From Gammaproteobacteria bacterium (lineage in GTDB: Bacteria > Pseudomonadota > Gammaproteobacteria > Steroidobacterales > Steroidobacteraceae), in NCBI GenBank assembly GCA_028293725.1, contig JAQGOE010000156.1, forward strand, positions 47,619-111,618: a DNA stretch of 64,000 nt. Direction: 5' to 3'. Position 1 is the first letter of the stretch. Each line of letters begins with the position of its first letter. The notes beneath the pieces were generated by a model that did not search any database, was not told the DNA's origin, and saw nothing but the letters and a program-made list of their open reading frames with translations. Shown piece by piece: positions 8,945 through 17,744 of this stretch. Both the position numbers and the translations under genes were made by a program.

Positions 8945-11900
8945 TGCGTGTGCCACGCCGAGCGGCCATGGCGCGCCTCGGCCCAATGCTCGAGCACGTG
9001 GTACATCGAAGGCAACACGAACAACGTCAATATGGTGGCAACGGCGAGCCCGCCGACCACGACGGTCGCGATCCCGCGCTGAACGTCGCTCCCGACACCC
9101 GTATGCAGGGCGGCAGGCAGCATGCCCAAGGTAGCGACGGTCGCCGTCATCAGTACGGGCCGCAAGCGCTCGGTGGCACCCTTCATGACGGCTTCGTGTA
9201 AGTCGAAACCTGCCTTCCTCATCCGATTGAGGTTCGCCACCATGATGATCCCATTCTGAACCGCCACGCCGAACAGGGCGATGAAGCCAACGCCACTGGC
9301 TACGTTGAGTGTCTGGCCTGTCAGATGCAACGAAATCAGGCCACCCAGCGTTGCGAGCGGCACCACGCCCAGGATGAGGGCGGCCTGCCGGAACGAATGT
9401 GTCCCCACCGTGAGCAGTATCAACATCAAACCCATCACCATGCCCAGAATCACCAGCAGTCGCGATTCGGCACGCTTCTGGTTCTCGAACTGCCCGCCCC
9501 ATTCGAGGCGCACCCGGTCGTGATCGTAGTGCACCTTGTCATCGATGCGGGATTGGGCTTCCTTGAGATACGTGGTCAGGTCGGGGTCGCGGTTATCGAT
9601 CCGGATCGTGAGATTACGCTCGCCGTTCTCGCGGGTGACCGTGCTTTCACCCGACCGTACACGGATACTTGCGATCTGCGACAGCGGCACCTGCATACCG
9701 CTACTCGTATTCACGAGCAGATTACCGAGCGCGTCCGGATCGTTTCGGGTGTTGGCCATGTATCGGACCGTCAGGGGATAGGTCCGCTCGCCGACATAGA
9801 CAGTCGACACCGGCGACTGGCCGACCCCGGTCTGGATGACGTTCTGAACGTCCGTCATGTTGATACCATAGCGCGCCGCTTTCTCGTGATCGAGCTTGAT
9901 TTCAATCTGCGGAATCGGGGGCTCCTGGAACAGGGATGCGTTGGAGGTACCGGGAATCGAGTACAGCACGGCGACGATCTGGCGCCCGATATCCCGCAAC
10001 ATCGGCAGGTCATCGCCGTAGAGCTTCACCACCAGGGGGCTGTGCGCGCCACCGATCAGGTCATTGACACCGTCGATGATGGGCTGACTGATCCCAATAT
10101 CAAAGCCGGGAAGCTCTTTCGCCAGGTCGGCGGACAGCCGGTCCACGAATGTCTTTTTGCTTTCACCCCCCGGCCAGGTGTCATAGGGCTTGAGGCCCAC
10201 CGGTGCCTCGACGTGCGACATGGTCCAGGAGTCGGTGCCATCGTCGTTGCGGCCGACCTGGGTGACCACGAAGGAAATCTCCGGATATTTCAGGACGGCA
10301 CGGCGCAACTCGCTGGCCATGTCGCTGGCCTGGTCGAGAGCGAGGCCGGTGGGCATCTGTACCTGCAGCCACAGTGAGCCCTCGTCGAGGTCCGGCAAAA
10401 ACTCCCGACCCACGGTCCCCGCCAGGCCGATGACGGCGAACAGGGCGAAGAGGGTGACGCCGTAGATGATCCGCGGCTGCTCCAGGCACGCCGCCAGCAC
10501 TCGCTCGTAGCCGTGTGTCAGTTTCTCCAGCCACCGATTGTGATACACGTGCCCCGGCTTGCGGAACGCGTAGTAGGCGAGCCCGGGCACCAGGGCCAGC
10601 GTGGTCAACAGGGCCCCGAACAACGCATAGGCCATGGTGTACGCGATGGGCGTAAAAAGCTTGGCTTCGGCGCGCTCGAAGGAAAAAAGCGGCAGATAGG
10701 TCGTGATAATGATGAGGCTCGCGAAGAAGATCGGGCGGGTCACCTGTACGGCCGCCGCCTTCACCTCGCTCTCGCTCAGCTCTTCGTCAGGAGTCGCCTC
10801 ACGCCGGCGCAGGATTGACTCGGTAACGACGATCGCACCATCGACCAGGATGCCGAAGTCGATAGCGCCCAGGGACAACAGGTTGGCCGAGACCTTCGTG
10901 ACATTGAGGAACACGAATACCGAGACCAGGGCCATCGGAATCGAGACCGCGACCACGAAGGCGCTGCGCGGGCTGCCCAGGAAAATGATCAGGACCAGGA
11001 ATACCAGGCCAACACCTTCGGCGATGGTGCGGCCGACCTTGCTCACCGTCGAGTGCACCAGGTCGTCGCGATCGATATACGGCACGATGCGCACGTCCTG
11101 CTTGGCGAGTTTGCGGTTGAGCTCGGCCACCTTGGCATGGACACCGGCCAGGGTGCGCGACGGATTCTGGTATTTGAGCATCAGCACGATGCCTTCGATC
11201 GTGTCCGGATTGCCATCCTTGCCGACGATGCCCTCGCGCTCCTGGTGACTCAGTGTGGTGCGGCCCAGATCGCGCACCAGCACCGGGGCGCCGTTCACCT
11301 GCGTCACCACGATCGAGCCGATCTCTTCCAGATTATGAATCAACCCCACGCCGCGGATCACATAGCTCTGGTCGCCGCGCGAGACACGGCCGCCGCCCGC
11401 GTTGGTATTGTTGTTGTTGATGGCATTGATGACATCGGTGATGCCCAGGCCGTAGTGCACCAGCTGCTTGGGGTCGAGATCGAGCTGGTACTCGGTGGTG
11501 AAGCCGCCGAAGTTGGTGTCATCGACCACGCCCTGTACCGACTTCATGGCCGGGATGACCGTCCAGCGCTGGATCTCCGAGAGCTCCTGCAGGTTGCGGG
11601 TGTCGGATTCGAGGGTGTACCGGAAGATCTCACCGCCCGGGCCGGCCACCGGGTCGAGCGAGGGCGCGGCACCCGGGGGCAGTGTGGTCTGACTGATGCG
11701 CTCGAGCAGCCGTTGGCGCACCCAGTAGTCCTCGTAACCATCGCGAAACAACACGGTAATCAGCGACAGGCCGAAGGTACTGGTGGAGCGCATCAGGAAG
11801 AGCCCGGGCGTCCCGTTGATTTGCCGCTCCAGTGGCACGGTGATCAACTGCTCGACTTCCTCTGCAGCCAGGCCTGGCATCTGCGTGGTGACCTGCGCCG

Positions 11901-12036
11901 CGACGTCACCGAGTTCGGGATACGCCTCGACCGAAAGAGTCTCCCAGGCATAGATACCGGAGCCGACGAGCAACGCGGCCAGGATGATCAGCGCCACCCT
12001 GCGGTGGAGGCAGAAGCCGACCAGTTGGTCAATCAT
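8941..12036 (-). CDS. CzcA-type heavy-metal RND efflux pump
   Basis: A 1031-residue inner-membrane proton-driven RND transporter. Twelve transmembrane segments are arranged as one, a large periplasmic loop, six, a second loop and five. The fourth transmembrane segment carries DFGILVDGAIVVTE, which keeps the spacing of the Asp, Asp and Glu that CzcA uses for divalent cation and proton transport; copper/silver pumps (CusA) have a different motif there. Zinc, cobalt, nickel or cadmium is thus likelier than copper. The residue after the Glu is Ser instead of the usual Asn. The ATG at 12036 overlaps the fusion-protein gene by eight bases; an in-frame upstream start would add 16 residues lying inside that gene. 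Confidence 0.92.
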   Translation of the reverse strand: MIDQLVGFCLHRRVALIILAALLVGSGIYAWETLSVEAYPELGDVAAQVTTQMPGLAAEEVEQLITVPLERQINGTPGLFLMRSTSTFGLSLITVLFRDGYEDYWVRQRLLERISQTTLPPGAAPSLDPVAGPGGEIFRYTLESDTRNLQELSEIQRWTVIPAMKSVQGVVDDTNFGGFTTEYQLDLDPKQLVHYGLGITDVINAINNNNTNAGGGRVSRGDQSYVIRGVGLIHNLEEIGSIVVTQVNGAPVLVRDLGRTTLSHQEREGIVGKDGNPDTIEGIVLMLKYQNPSRTLAGVHAKVAELNRKLAKQDVRIVPYIDRDDLVHSTVSKVGRTIAEGVGLVFLVLIIFLGSPRSAFVVAVSIPMALVSVFVFLNVTKVSANLLSLGAIDFGILVDGAIVVTESILRRREATPDEELSESEVKAAAVQVTRPIFFASLIIITTYLPLFSFERAEAKLFTPIAYTMAYALFGALLTTLALVPGLAYYAFRKPGHVYHNRWLEKLTHGYERVLAACLEQPRIIYGVTLFALFAVIGLAGTVGREFLPDLDEGSLWLQVQMPTGLALDQASDMASELRRAVLKYPEISFVVTQVGRNDDGTDSWTMSHVEAPVGLKPYDTWPGGESKKTFVDRLSADLAKELPGFDIGISQPIIDGVNDLIGGAHSPLVVKLYGDDLPMLRDIGRQIVAVLYSIPGTSNASLFQEPPIPQIEIKLDHEKAARYGINMTDVQNVIQTGVGQSPVSTVYVGERTYPLTVRYMANTRNDPDALGNLLVNTSSGMQVPLSQIASIRVRSGESTVTRENGERNLTIRIDNRDPDLTTYLKEAQSRIDDKVHYDHDRVRLEWGGQFENQKRAESRLLVILGMVMGLMLILLTVGTHSFRQAALILGVVPLATLGGLISLHLTGQTLNVASGVGFIALFGVAVQNGIIMVANLNRMRKAGFDLHEAVMKGATERLRPVLMTATVATLGMLPAALHTGVGSDVQRGIATVVVGGLAVATILTLFVLPSMYHVLEHWAEARHGRSAWHTQ

Positions 12037-13195
12037 TGAGGAGAATTCCGCCCTTGACAACGACCTGCTCGCCGTCCTTGACACCCGAGCCGAGCGTCAC
12101 CGTCGGGCCTTCCTCCAACCGTGCTTCGACGGTGCGGCGCTCGAAGGTCCAGGGCGCGGTCGCGACAAACACGGAGGTTCTGTCGTTGTTCATGAGGAGC
12201 GCCGATGTGGGCAGAATTACGCGCGTCTCTTTCGGACCCACCAGCGTGACGGTCGCGAACATGTTGGGTTTCAGGCTCACGTCCGTGTTCGGAAAGGCGA
12301 TGCGCAGTTTGTCGCGTCGTGAGTCGGGCTCGATGATGTCACTGATGAACAGCACCTTCCCGTGGAGTACTCGTCCGGGGTAGGCGGAGAGGGAGACCTC
12401 CGCGTCCTGATCCTTCGCCACGGCCGCGACGTCTTTCTCGGGAACCAACGCGGTGACCCAGACAGTGCTCAGGTCGGCGACGGTCATGATCGGCTGCGTC
12501 GGGTCGTTGATCATGTTGCCGCGTGCGATCGTGAGTGTCGTCACGCTTCCGGACACCGGTGCCTGCACCGACAATAGAGTCGAGTGCTGCTGCCTCTCGG
12601 CGGACACACCGAGCACCTTCAGACGGGCCTGTGTGCGGGCATATTCGGACGACGCCTGCGCGTTATCGCTGCGCGCCTGATCGAGATCTCGGTTGGAGGC
12701 TGTGCCGAGCTTGAACTGCTCTTCCTGGCGTGTGAGGTTTTTCTGGGTGAGCTGGGAGGCGTCGGCGGCCTTGTCGTTATCGTCGAATGCCTGCCCCAGG
12801 TCGGGCGAGTCGATCACGGCCAACACCTGTCCCTGGCGCACGCGATCACCGAGAGCGACTTTTATCTCGATCACACGACCGCCAAGGGGTGTCAGCACGG
12901 CCGCGGTGCGCGCCGGGTCGGACTCCACGACCGCCGGCAACACGAGCTTTGCGCTGACGGCTTCCGCATGCGCGGGCGTCACGGTCAGCCGCTTGCGCAA
13001 CGGCGAACTCTCGGGAATGACGATCTGGTTCCCTTGGCGCACCATCATCGCGGGCCCGCTGTCCGCAGGCTTGCCGGCGCCGAACAGCCCGAAACCGTGC
13101 GTCAGCAATACCGCCACCAGCAGCAGGCCCAGCAGGAGTCCGCCCCACAGGAAGGAGCGGCCCCAGGCGTTTGGAGCGTGGTCGTGAATCTGCAT
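12029..13195 (-). CDS. CzcB-type RND periplasmic adaptor (membrane fusion protein)
   Basis: A 388-residue membrane fusion protein anchored by an N-terminal transmembrane segment (LLLGLLLVAVLLTHGFG). The order is: anchor, first lipoyl half with GGRVIEIKVALGDRVRQGQVLAVI near residues 102-125, a helical hairpin (about 135-195), second lipoyl half with VQAPVSGSVTTL, beta-barrel domain and membrane-proximal domain ending GSGVKDGEQVVVKGG. It should bridge the CzcA-like pump and the NodT-like channel. No methionine or histidine-rich metal site is seen at the N-terminus beyond HDH at residues 4-6. It is the first gene of the pump operon, and no metal-responsive regulator lies next to it. Confidence 0.9.
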   Translation of the reverse strand: MQIHDHAPNAWGRSFLWGGLLLGLLLVAVLLTHGFGLFGAGKPADSGPAMMVRQGNQIVIPESSPLRKRLTVTPAHAEAVSAKLVLPAVVESDPARTAAVLTPLGGRVIEIKVALGDRVRQGQVLAVIDSPDLGQAFDDNDKAADASQLTQKNLTRQEEQFKLGTASNRDLDQARSDNAQASSEYARTQARLKVLGVSAERQQHSTLLSVQAPVSGSVTTLTIARGNMINDPTQPIMTVADLSTVWVTALVPEKDVAAVAKDQDAEVSLSAYPGRVLHGKVLFISDIIEPDSRRDKLRIAFPNTDVSLKPNMFATVTLVGPKETRVILPTSALLMNNDRTSVFVATAPWTFERRTVEARLEEGPTVTLGSGVKDGEQVVVKGGILLND

Positions 13196-13347
13196 GACAA
13201 TCCTGTTACAGACGTCGCCGTGGTCGGCGCCAGTTTAAATTCTGGGCGCAACTTTAAGGTCAAGCGCGCGAGTCTGCACCTTCCAAATGCAGGAAAGGCG
13301 GTTGAAAGCTTGTGCGCCGCGCCCCTGGCGCGCGGCTCAGCGGACTG

Positions 13348-14730
13348 TCAGCCGGTGCCCTGGATGACGCTGCCATCCTTGGTGCGGAATTCGTTCGGGT
13401 GCTCGTCCGTGATGGGATGCTTCGCTGCGAGCGCCTCATCCACCTCGATCCCCCAGCCCGGCTTTTCGCTGATCCAGGCGTAACCGTCCTTGATCTGCAG
13501 GGCGCCGTGGAAGATGTCCTCGACCAGCGGCGAGTAGTCGATGTGCTCGTGAATCCCGAAGTTCTCGCAAGTGAGATCCAGAGTCAGGTTGGTCATGCTG
13601 CCGATGGGGGAGTTGGGTGCTCCATGCCAGGCAAACTTCACTTCGTAATTCTCGGCGAAGGCGGCGATCTTGCGGGCAGCGGTGAAGCCGCCGATATGCG
13701 AGACATGGTGCCGCAGATAATCGATCTGTCGCTCCTCCACCAGGGGCTGCCATTCGTGCGGGTTGTTCCACAGCTCGCCGATCGCCAAGGGGGTGCTGCA
13801 CTGGCTCCGCAGGATTTTGTAGTGGCCCGCCTCTTCGGGCGAGAACAGATCCTCGCAGAAGAACAGCCTGAAGGCCTCCACGTCCTTGCCGAACCGCAAG
13901 CCACGGATGGGATCGAGCAGGGAGTGGACATCGACTCCTAGTCCGATTTCCGGCGGCATTTCCTTTCTGAACAGCTCGAACGCCGCCAGGATCTTGCGGG
14001 TCATCTTGTCGCGATCGAATGCCAGTGAGCCGTCGTCGAACTTCGGCTGTCCATACAGGTTGTTCACCGTCGCATCACGCTGAAACAGGGCGACCAGCAG
14101 GTTGTGGCAGCCTTTCTCGACGAGCTTCATCGAGTTCTCGATGAGTTGCTTACCCGGGTCCTGCGCGCCCATGTTGACATGCAGGTAGACATCCGCAGCT
14201 TCCCGGCACTTGCCGCCGACGAGCTGGTAGACCGGCATGCCGGCTTGCCGGCCCTTGATGTCCCAGAGCGCGTCACAGACGCCGCCGATGGCGCAATTGA
14301 GTACCGTGTCATTCTTGTAGTAGGAGCTCATGTAGCAGAGCTGCCAGATCTGCTCGATCCGATCGGTCGTCCTGCCGACGACCAGGGGCTTGAGATAGTC
14401 GCTGACGGCGGCGGCGACGAGTTTGGCGCGGCCGCCGGGGAAGGTGGCCGTGGCGCACCCGTAACCATAGAGGCCGGCCTGGTCGGTGGTGACCTTCACG
14501 ACGGTTGAGTCGTTGATGCCGTTGCTACCGACCTGGATCACGCTCACGTCCTTGATACGGGGGCTGGGCATGCCGCGGGTGGCGCGATCGAATGCGGCGT
14601 GCGCGTCCTGCTCTTTCGGAGTTGGGGCCGCGGCGTAGGCGAGTGGACCGGCGAGGAGACGGGCTAGCGCGGCCCCGCCTCCCAACATTGCCCATTTGAG
14701 GATCGTGCGGCGGTCTTGGGTGCGCGTCAT
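13348..14730 (-). CDS. Tat-exported mannonate-dehydratase-like enolase superfamily protein
   Basis: A 460-residue enolase-superfamily enzyme of the mannonate dehydratase (ManD/RspA) branch. A twin-arginine signal (DRRTILKWAMLGGGAALA) begins the protein. The capping domain covers about residues 50-170 and the barrel follows, with metal ligands in VDVHSLLD, FFCEDLF and IGELWNN, and the ManD-type His in FAWHGAPNSP. The family dehydrates sugar acids such as mannonate or gluconate, but many members have low or unknown activity. Export by Tat is unusual for this family, whose members usually act in the cytoplasm. The ATG at 14730 is chosen because it starts the Tat signal; the frame remains open upstream. 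Confidence 0.85.
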   Translation of the reverse strand: MTRTQDRRTILKWAMLGGGAALARLLAGPLAYAAAPTPKEQDAHAAFDRATRGMPSPRIKDVSVIQVGSNGINDSTVVKVTTDQAGLYGYGCATATFPGGRAKLVAAAVSDYLKPLVVGRTTDRIEQIWQLCYMSSYYKNDTVLNCAIGGVCDALWDIKGRQAGMPVYQLVGGKCREAADVYLHVNMGAQDPGKQLIENSMKLVEKGCHNLLVALFQRDATVNNLYGQPKFDDGSLAFDRDKMTRKILAAFELFRKEMPPEIGLGVDVHSLLDPIRGLRFGKDVEAFRLFFCEDLFSPEEAGHYKILRSQCSTPLAIGELWNNPHEWQPLVEERQIDYLRHHVSHIGGFTAARKIAAFAENYEVKFAWHGAPNSPIGSMTNLTLDLTCENFGIHEHIDYSPLVEDIFHGALQIKDGYAWISEKPGWGIEVDEALAAKHPITDEHPNEFRTKDGSVIQGTG

Positions 14731-14813
14731 GAATGTCTCGCCGGTTGTGAGCCGCGGGCATCCTAAGCCGGCACCCCGGACGACACAATCAAAGGCCGCA
14801 GCCGCGTCCGAAA

Positions 14814-16520
14814 TCAGGCCGCGACGGGAGTGAGAGCTGCCTTGGCGGCAATTCGCTCGCCAAGCTGTTGCATGCATGCGGCGACCTTCACGGCATCGCA
14901 CCCGAGCTGTTCCAGGACCGCCGTCGCGAGATGCGAGCCGTGCGGGTTGCCCCGCTCGACTACCGCCGGCACGCCGATGAGGCGGAATTGCTGCGCCTCC
15001 GACTCGTTGGCCGCAGCCGCGACGCGCTTCAGATTCGGGTACTGGGCGAGCGCCACCGGGCTGTTGACCGTGACGGATTCGAGCTTGGGCGCGGTGAGCA
15101 CGCTGATCTTGCGACTGTGGAGCTCCAGGGACTCCCACAGCCGGATGTCGGTGGCGTCGCCGAACGATGCGTTGTAGCCGTCCGCGATCGCTTCGCGAAG
15201 ACGGCGCTGGTCGCGCTCGATACCAACATAACCGATGTCGAAATGAATGAGCGCATCCGCCACGGTGCGGCCTATCCTTCCCATGCCGACAATGACCACC
15301 GGCGCGGTGGTGGAGCGCGGCACCAGCTCCGGATCGAGCGCTTTCTGCCGCCGCCGGCGCATGCTGCCGGCGAGCGAGCGCCCGAGCTCCGCAAGATTGG
15401 GAGTCGCGGCCATGCTCAGCGCCACCGCGGCAACCAATATGGACGCACGCGATTCGCCGACGAGAGTGCGCACAGCCGGCAGGCTCAAGATGACGAACGC
15501 GAATTCCGAGCCCTGCGAGAGCAGGAAGCCGAGTTGGGTCGAGCCCGGCACCGACCAGCGGAATACCAGGCTGGCCGCGATGTTGGTCATGACCTTGACG
15601 GCCACGAACAGCGCCGCGATACCCAGGACCGCGTACCAGTACTGCGCGATGATGGCGGCGTCCAGGGAGAACCCAACGTAGATGAAGAAAAAGCTCAGCA
15701 GCAGGCCGCGGAACGGCGTGATCTCCGATTGAATGACCGCACGGTAGGGCGTCTCGGCCAACGTCAGGCCGCCCAGGAACGCGCCCAGCGTCAGCGACAA
15801 TCCGATCTGCCCCGTTGCCCAACCGGCCGCCAGCGCAATGACGAGCGCCGTCGCGGTGAATACTTCCTCGTTACGCGTCCCGGCGACGAGTGCCAGCAGT
15901 GGCCCGATCGCCAGCCGCGCGATCAGCACGGTGGCGCCGAATGCGGCGACCGCCTTGGCGAGCGCAAGGGCGGTGACCAGCGCGAGTGCCGTAGTGCTGT
16001 TGAGGGAGCCGACGACGATGAGAAGGAATATGGCCGCCACGTCCTGGAAAACCAGGATGGCGGTCGCGGTCTGGCCCACCGGGCAACTCTGTTGATGCCG
16101 CTCGGCAATGAGCCGGGCCACCACGGCAGTCGAGGACATCGATAGCACAGCCCCGACCAGGAACGCGGGGAGGGGGCTGAGGCCGAACAGCAGGCCGATC
16201 AGGCCCAGGACCAGCGTGGCGAGCAGGACCTGCACCGGCCCGAACGCGAAGATATCACTCGCCCGCTCGCGCATATGTTTGAGCGAAAAGTGCAATCCGA
16301 CGTCGAACAGCAGGAACACGACACCCAGCGCCGCCAGGAGCGAGATGGTGGCTTCCTCGAACACCATCCGTACGCCTACGGCCTTCAGCCCGATGCCGAG
16401 CGCGATATAGCCGACGATGGGGCTCAGGCCGAGCGCGCGGCTCCCGATCGCCGTAGTGATTCCGAGGGCGAGAAGTACTACGACGGGTACCAGCGCGGCC
16501 AGTATGGGCATATCTGTCAT
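14814..16520 (-). CDS. KefB-like CPA2 cation/proton antiporter with TrkA-N domain
   Basis: A 568-residue monovalent cation:proton antiporter-2 protein. About twelve transmembrane segments fill residues 1-385, with ILVFQDVAAIFLLI carrying the conserved polar QD pair of the transport core. A cytoplasmic TrkA-N (RCK) domain at about 400-520 starts with VVIVGMGRIGRTVADAL, a Rossmann nucleotide-binding fingerprint. It most likely exports potassium in exchange for protons, gated by a nucleotide or glutathione-type ligand. Its start overlaps the DUF488 stop codon (ATGA), so the two are coupled. No KefF/KefG ancillary gene is adjacent. Confidence 0.9.
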   Translation of the reverse strand: MTDMPILAALVPVVVLLALGITTAIGSRALGLSPIVGYIALGIGLKAVGVRMVFEEATISLLAALGVVFLLFDVGLHFSLKHMRERASDIFAFGPVQVLLATLVLGLIGLLFGLSPLPAFLVGAVLSMSSTAVVARLIAERHQQSCPVGQTATAILVFQDVAAIFLLIVVGSLNSTTALALVTALALAKAVAAFGATVLIARLAIGPLLALVAGTRNEEVFTATALVIALAAGWATGQIGLSLTLGAFLGGLTLAETPYRAVIQSEITPFRGLLLSFFFIYVGFSLDAAIIAQYWYAVLGIAALFVAVKVMTNIAASLVFRWSVPGSTQLGFLLSQGSEFAFVILSLPAVRTLVGESRASILVAAVALSMAATPNLAELGRSLAGSMRRRRQKALDPELVPRSTTAPVVIVGMGRIGRTVADALIHFDIGYVGIERDQRRLREAIADGYNASFGDATDIRLWESLELHSRKISVLTAPKLESVTVNSPVALAQYPNLKRVAAAANESEAQQFRLIGVPAVVERGNPHGSHLATAVLEQLGCDAVKVAACMQQLGERIAAKAALTPVAA

Positions 16521-16879
16521 GGCTTCATTCTAACCTGTCTGCCGCGCAATGCTGACAGTAACACCACGGCGTGGTTGATCTCCGGGTCGCGCGCTCCGTA
16601 CAGGAGCGTGACGAGCCGGCCTCTCCCGAGCTTGCGAAGTTCGGGGAGCGCCGGATTCCGCTTCAGCTCCGCGATGTAACGGCGTCGAAATTCCACAAAG
16701 CGCTGCGGATCGTGGGAGAACCACGTTCGCAGTGGCGGACTGGGCGCGACGTCTTTCATCCAGGACGTCAGACGTGCGTCGGTCTTCTTCAGGCCACGGG
16801 GCCAGAGGCGGTCGACCAGGACACGAATGCCATCGCCCCGGCTCGCGGGCTCATAGACGCGCTTGATCTGGAAGGTCAT
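16517..16879 (-). CDS. DUF488 (YeaO-like) protein
   Basis: A 120-residue protein of the DUF488 family. The hallmark VLVDRLWPRGLKK spans residues 20-32, followed by WMKDVAPSPPLRTWFSHDP and the GRGRLVTLLYGARDPE strand near 86-101. The family is widespread and still without an agreed function. It is sandwiched between the AraC regulator, whose 3-prime end overlaps its start by 29 bases, and the antiporter, whose start overlaps its stop. That tight packing points to one transcript and possibly a shared role in ion or stress homeostasis. Confidence 0.88.
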   Translation of the reverse strand: MTFQIKRVYEPASRGDGIRVLVDRLWPRGLKKTDARLTSWMKDVAPSPPLRTWFSHDPQRFVEFRRRYIAELKRNPALPELRKLGRGRLVTLLYGARDPEINHAVVLLSALRGRQVRMKP

Positions 16880-17417
16880 CCCGGCCGCCTCGCACTGCTG
16901 ACTCGCGAATTATGCCACCCGCCAACGCGGCGCGGCGGGATTGCCGCCAGCGGTTCGGCGTTTCACCGACGACGCGTCGGAACGCACGCGTGAAGTGCGC
17001 CTGGTCGCTCATCCCGCAGCTCAGCGCTATTTCACTCAATGAATCGGTGGTGGACAACATCAGCTGCTGCGCCATCTCGATCCGCCGGCATGTCAGGAAG
17101 ACGTGCACGGTCAAACCGTAACGGCGTTTGAAGGCGTGACAAAAATAACTGTTGCTGAGCCCGACGAGGCGAGCGAGATCCCTGACGCGGATGGTTCCGG
17201 AGAGGTTGGTTTCAATGTAGCTGGCGACCCGTTGCGCGCGCCAGACCGACAGGGCTCCCGCGACGTCCTGGCGCACTTCGGGGGCTCGCCCGAGGTTGTC
17301 CTGCAACAGTACCAGGGCGCGCGTGATATGTGTCTGCGTCGCCGCACCGTCACCGCCGAGCGCGCAGCAGGCTGCCTCGAAGAGCTGGGTGGCGACGATG
17401 TCTAACGTAGCGGGCAT
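16851..17417 (-). CDS. AraC-family transcriptional regulator (short)
   Basis: A 188-residue regulator made of a helical N-terminal part and a C-terminal AraC DNA-binding domain. The two helix-turn-helix motifs are at about residues 78-100 (IRVRDLARLVGLSNSYFCHAFKRRY) and 125-150 (SLSEIALSCGMSDQAHFTRAFRR), ending in the signature VGETPNRWRQ. It lacks the cupin-type sensor domain of full-length AraC proteins. The gene reads into DUF488 and the antiporter, so it may control that operon. The C-terminal tail beyond the DNA-binding domain overlaps the DUF488 start. Confidence 0.88.
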   Translation of the reverse strand: MPATLDIVATQLFEAACCALGGDGAATQTHITRALVLLQDNLGRAPEVRQDVAGALSVWRAQRVASYIETNLSGTIRVRDLARLVGLSNSYFCHAFKRRYGLTVHVFLTCRRIEMAQQLMLSTTDSLSEIALSCGMSDQAHFTRAFRRVVGETPNRWRQSRRAALAGGIIRESAVRGGRDDLPDQARL

Positions 17418-17532
17418 GAGTTTTTTATCCCCGGAGCCGGGCGTTCCCTTGATGGCGCCGGTAGCCTATGGGCAGCAGAACTCTCACGTCTTGTTTAAAA
17501 ATAGCGCGCGGCGGCAGCCGCTCAGCTGAAGA

Positions 17533-17673
17533 TCATGACCCGGGGGGTACGGCCGCAAGCAACAGACGCCATCCGCGGCTGACGAGACATTCCACCAACC
17601 TGATGAAGTCGACCTCGAGGCCCGACATCAGGCTGTCGAGTGCGGCGGCGGAGAGGGGCGACTTGGGTTGCAT
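17533..17673 (-). pseudogene. Possible remnant of an AraC-type cupin domain
   Basis: In the 327-base gap between the AraC and SYLF genes, a 46-codon minus-strand frame runs from the ATG at 17673 to the stop at 17533. It reads MQPKSPLSAAALDSL and then EVDFIRLVECLVSRGWRLLL, which reminds me of the first 40 residues of cupin-containing AraC regulators. If so, the rest of the gene is gone. The resemblance is from memory and the frame is short. Apart from this I see nothing in the gap. Confidence 0.3.
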
Positions 17674-17744
17674 CCGCCGGATTTTAACAGCGTGCCGCAC
17701 GTCCCATGCGGCACGCCACCCGGGGTTGAAAGTCGCCTGGCGGA

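Noticed and set aside
9325..12039. Frames of 350 and 328 codons antisense to the RND pump
   Set aside because: They mirror the transmembrane and loop codons of the pump and show no protein family.
8941..13195. CusCBA copper/silver efflux system
   Set aside because: Transmembrane segment four of the pump carries the CzcA-type Asp-Asp-Glu motif, and the adaptor lacks the methionine-rich copper site of CusB.
14868..16145. 425-codon frame antisense to the antiporter
   Set aside because: Composition is rich in Arg, Gln and Asp with no membrane or domain character; the sense frame encodes an antiporter.
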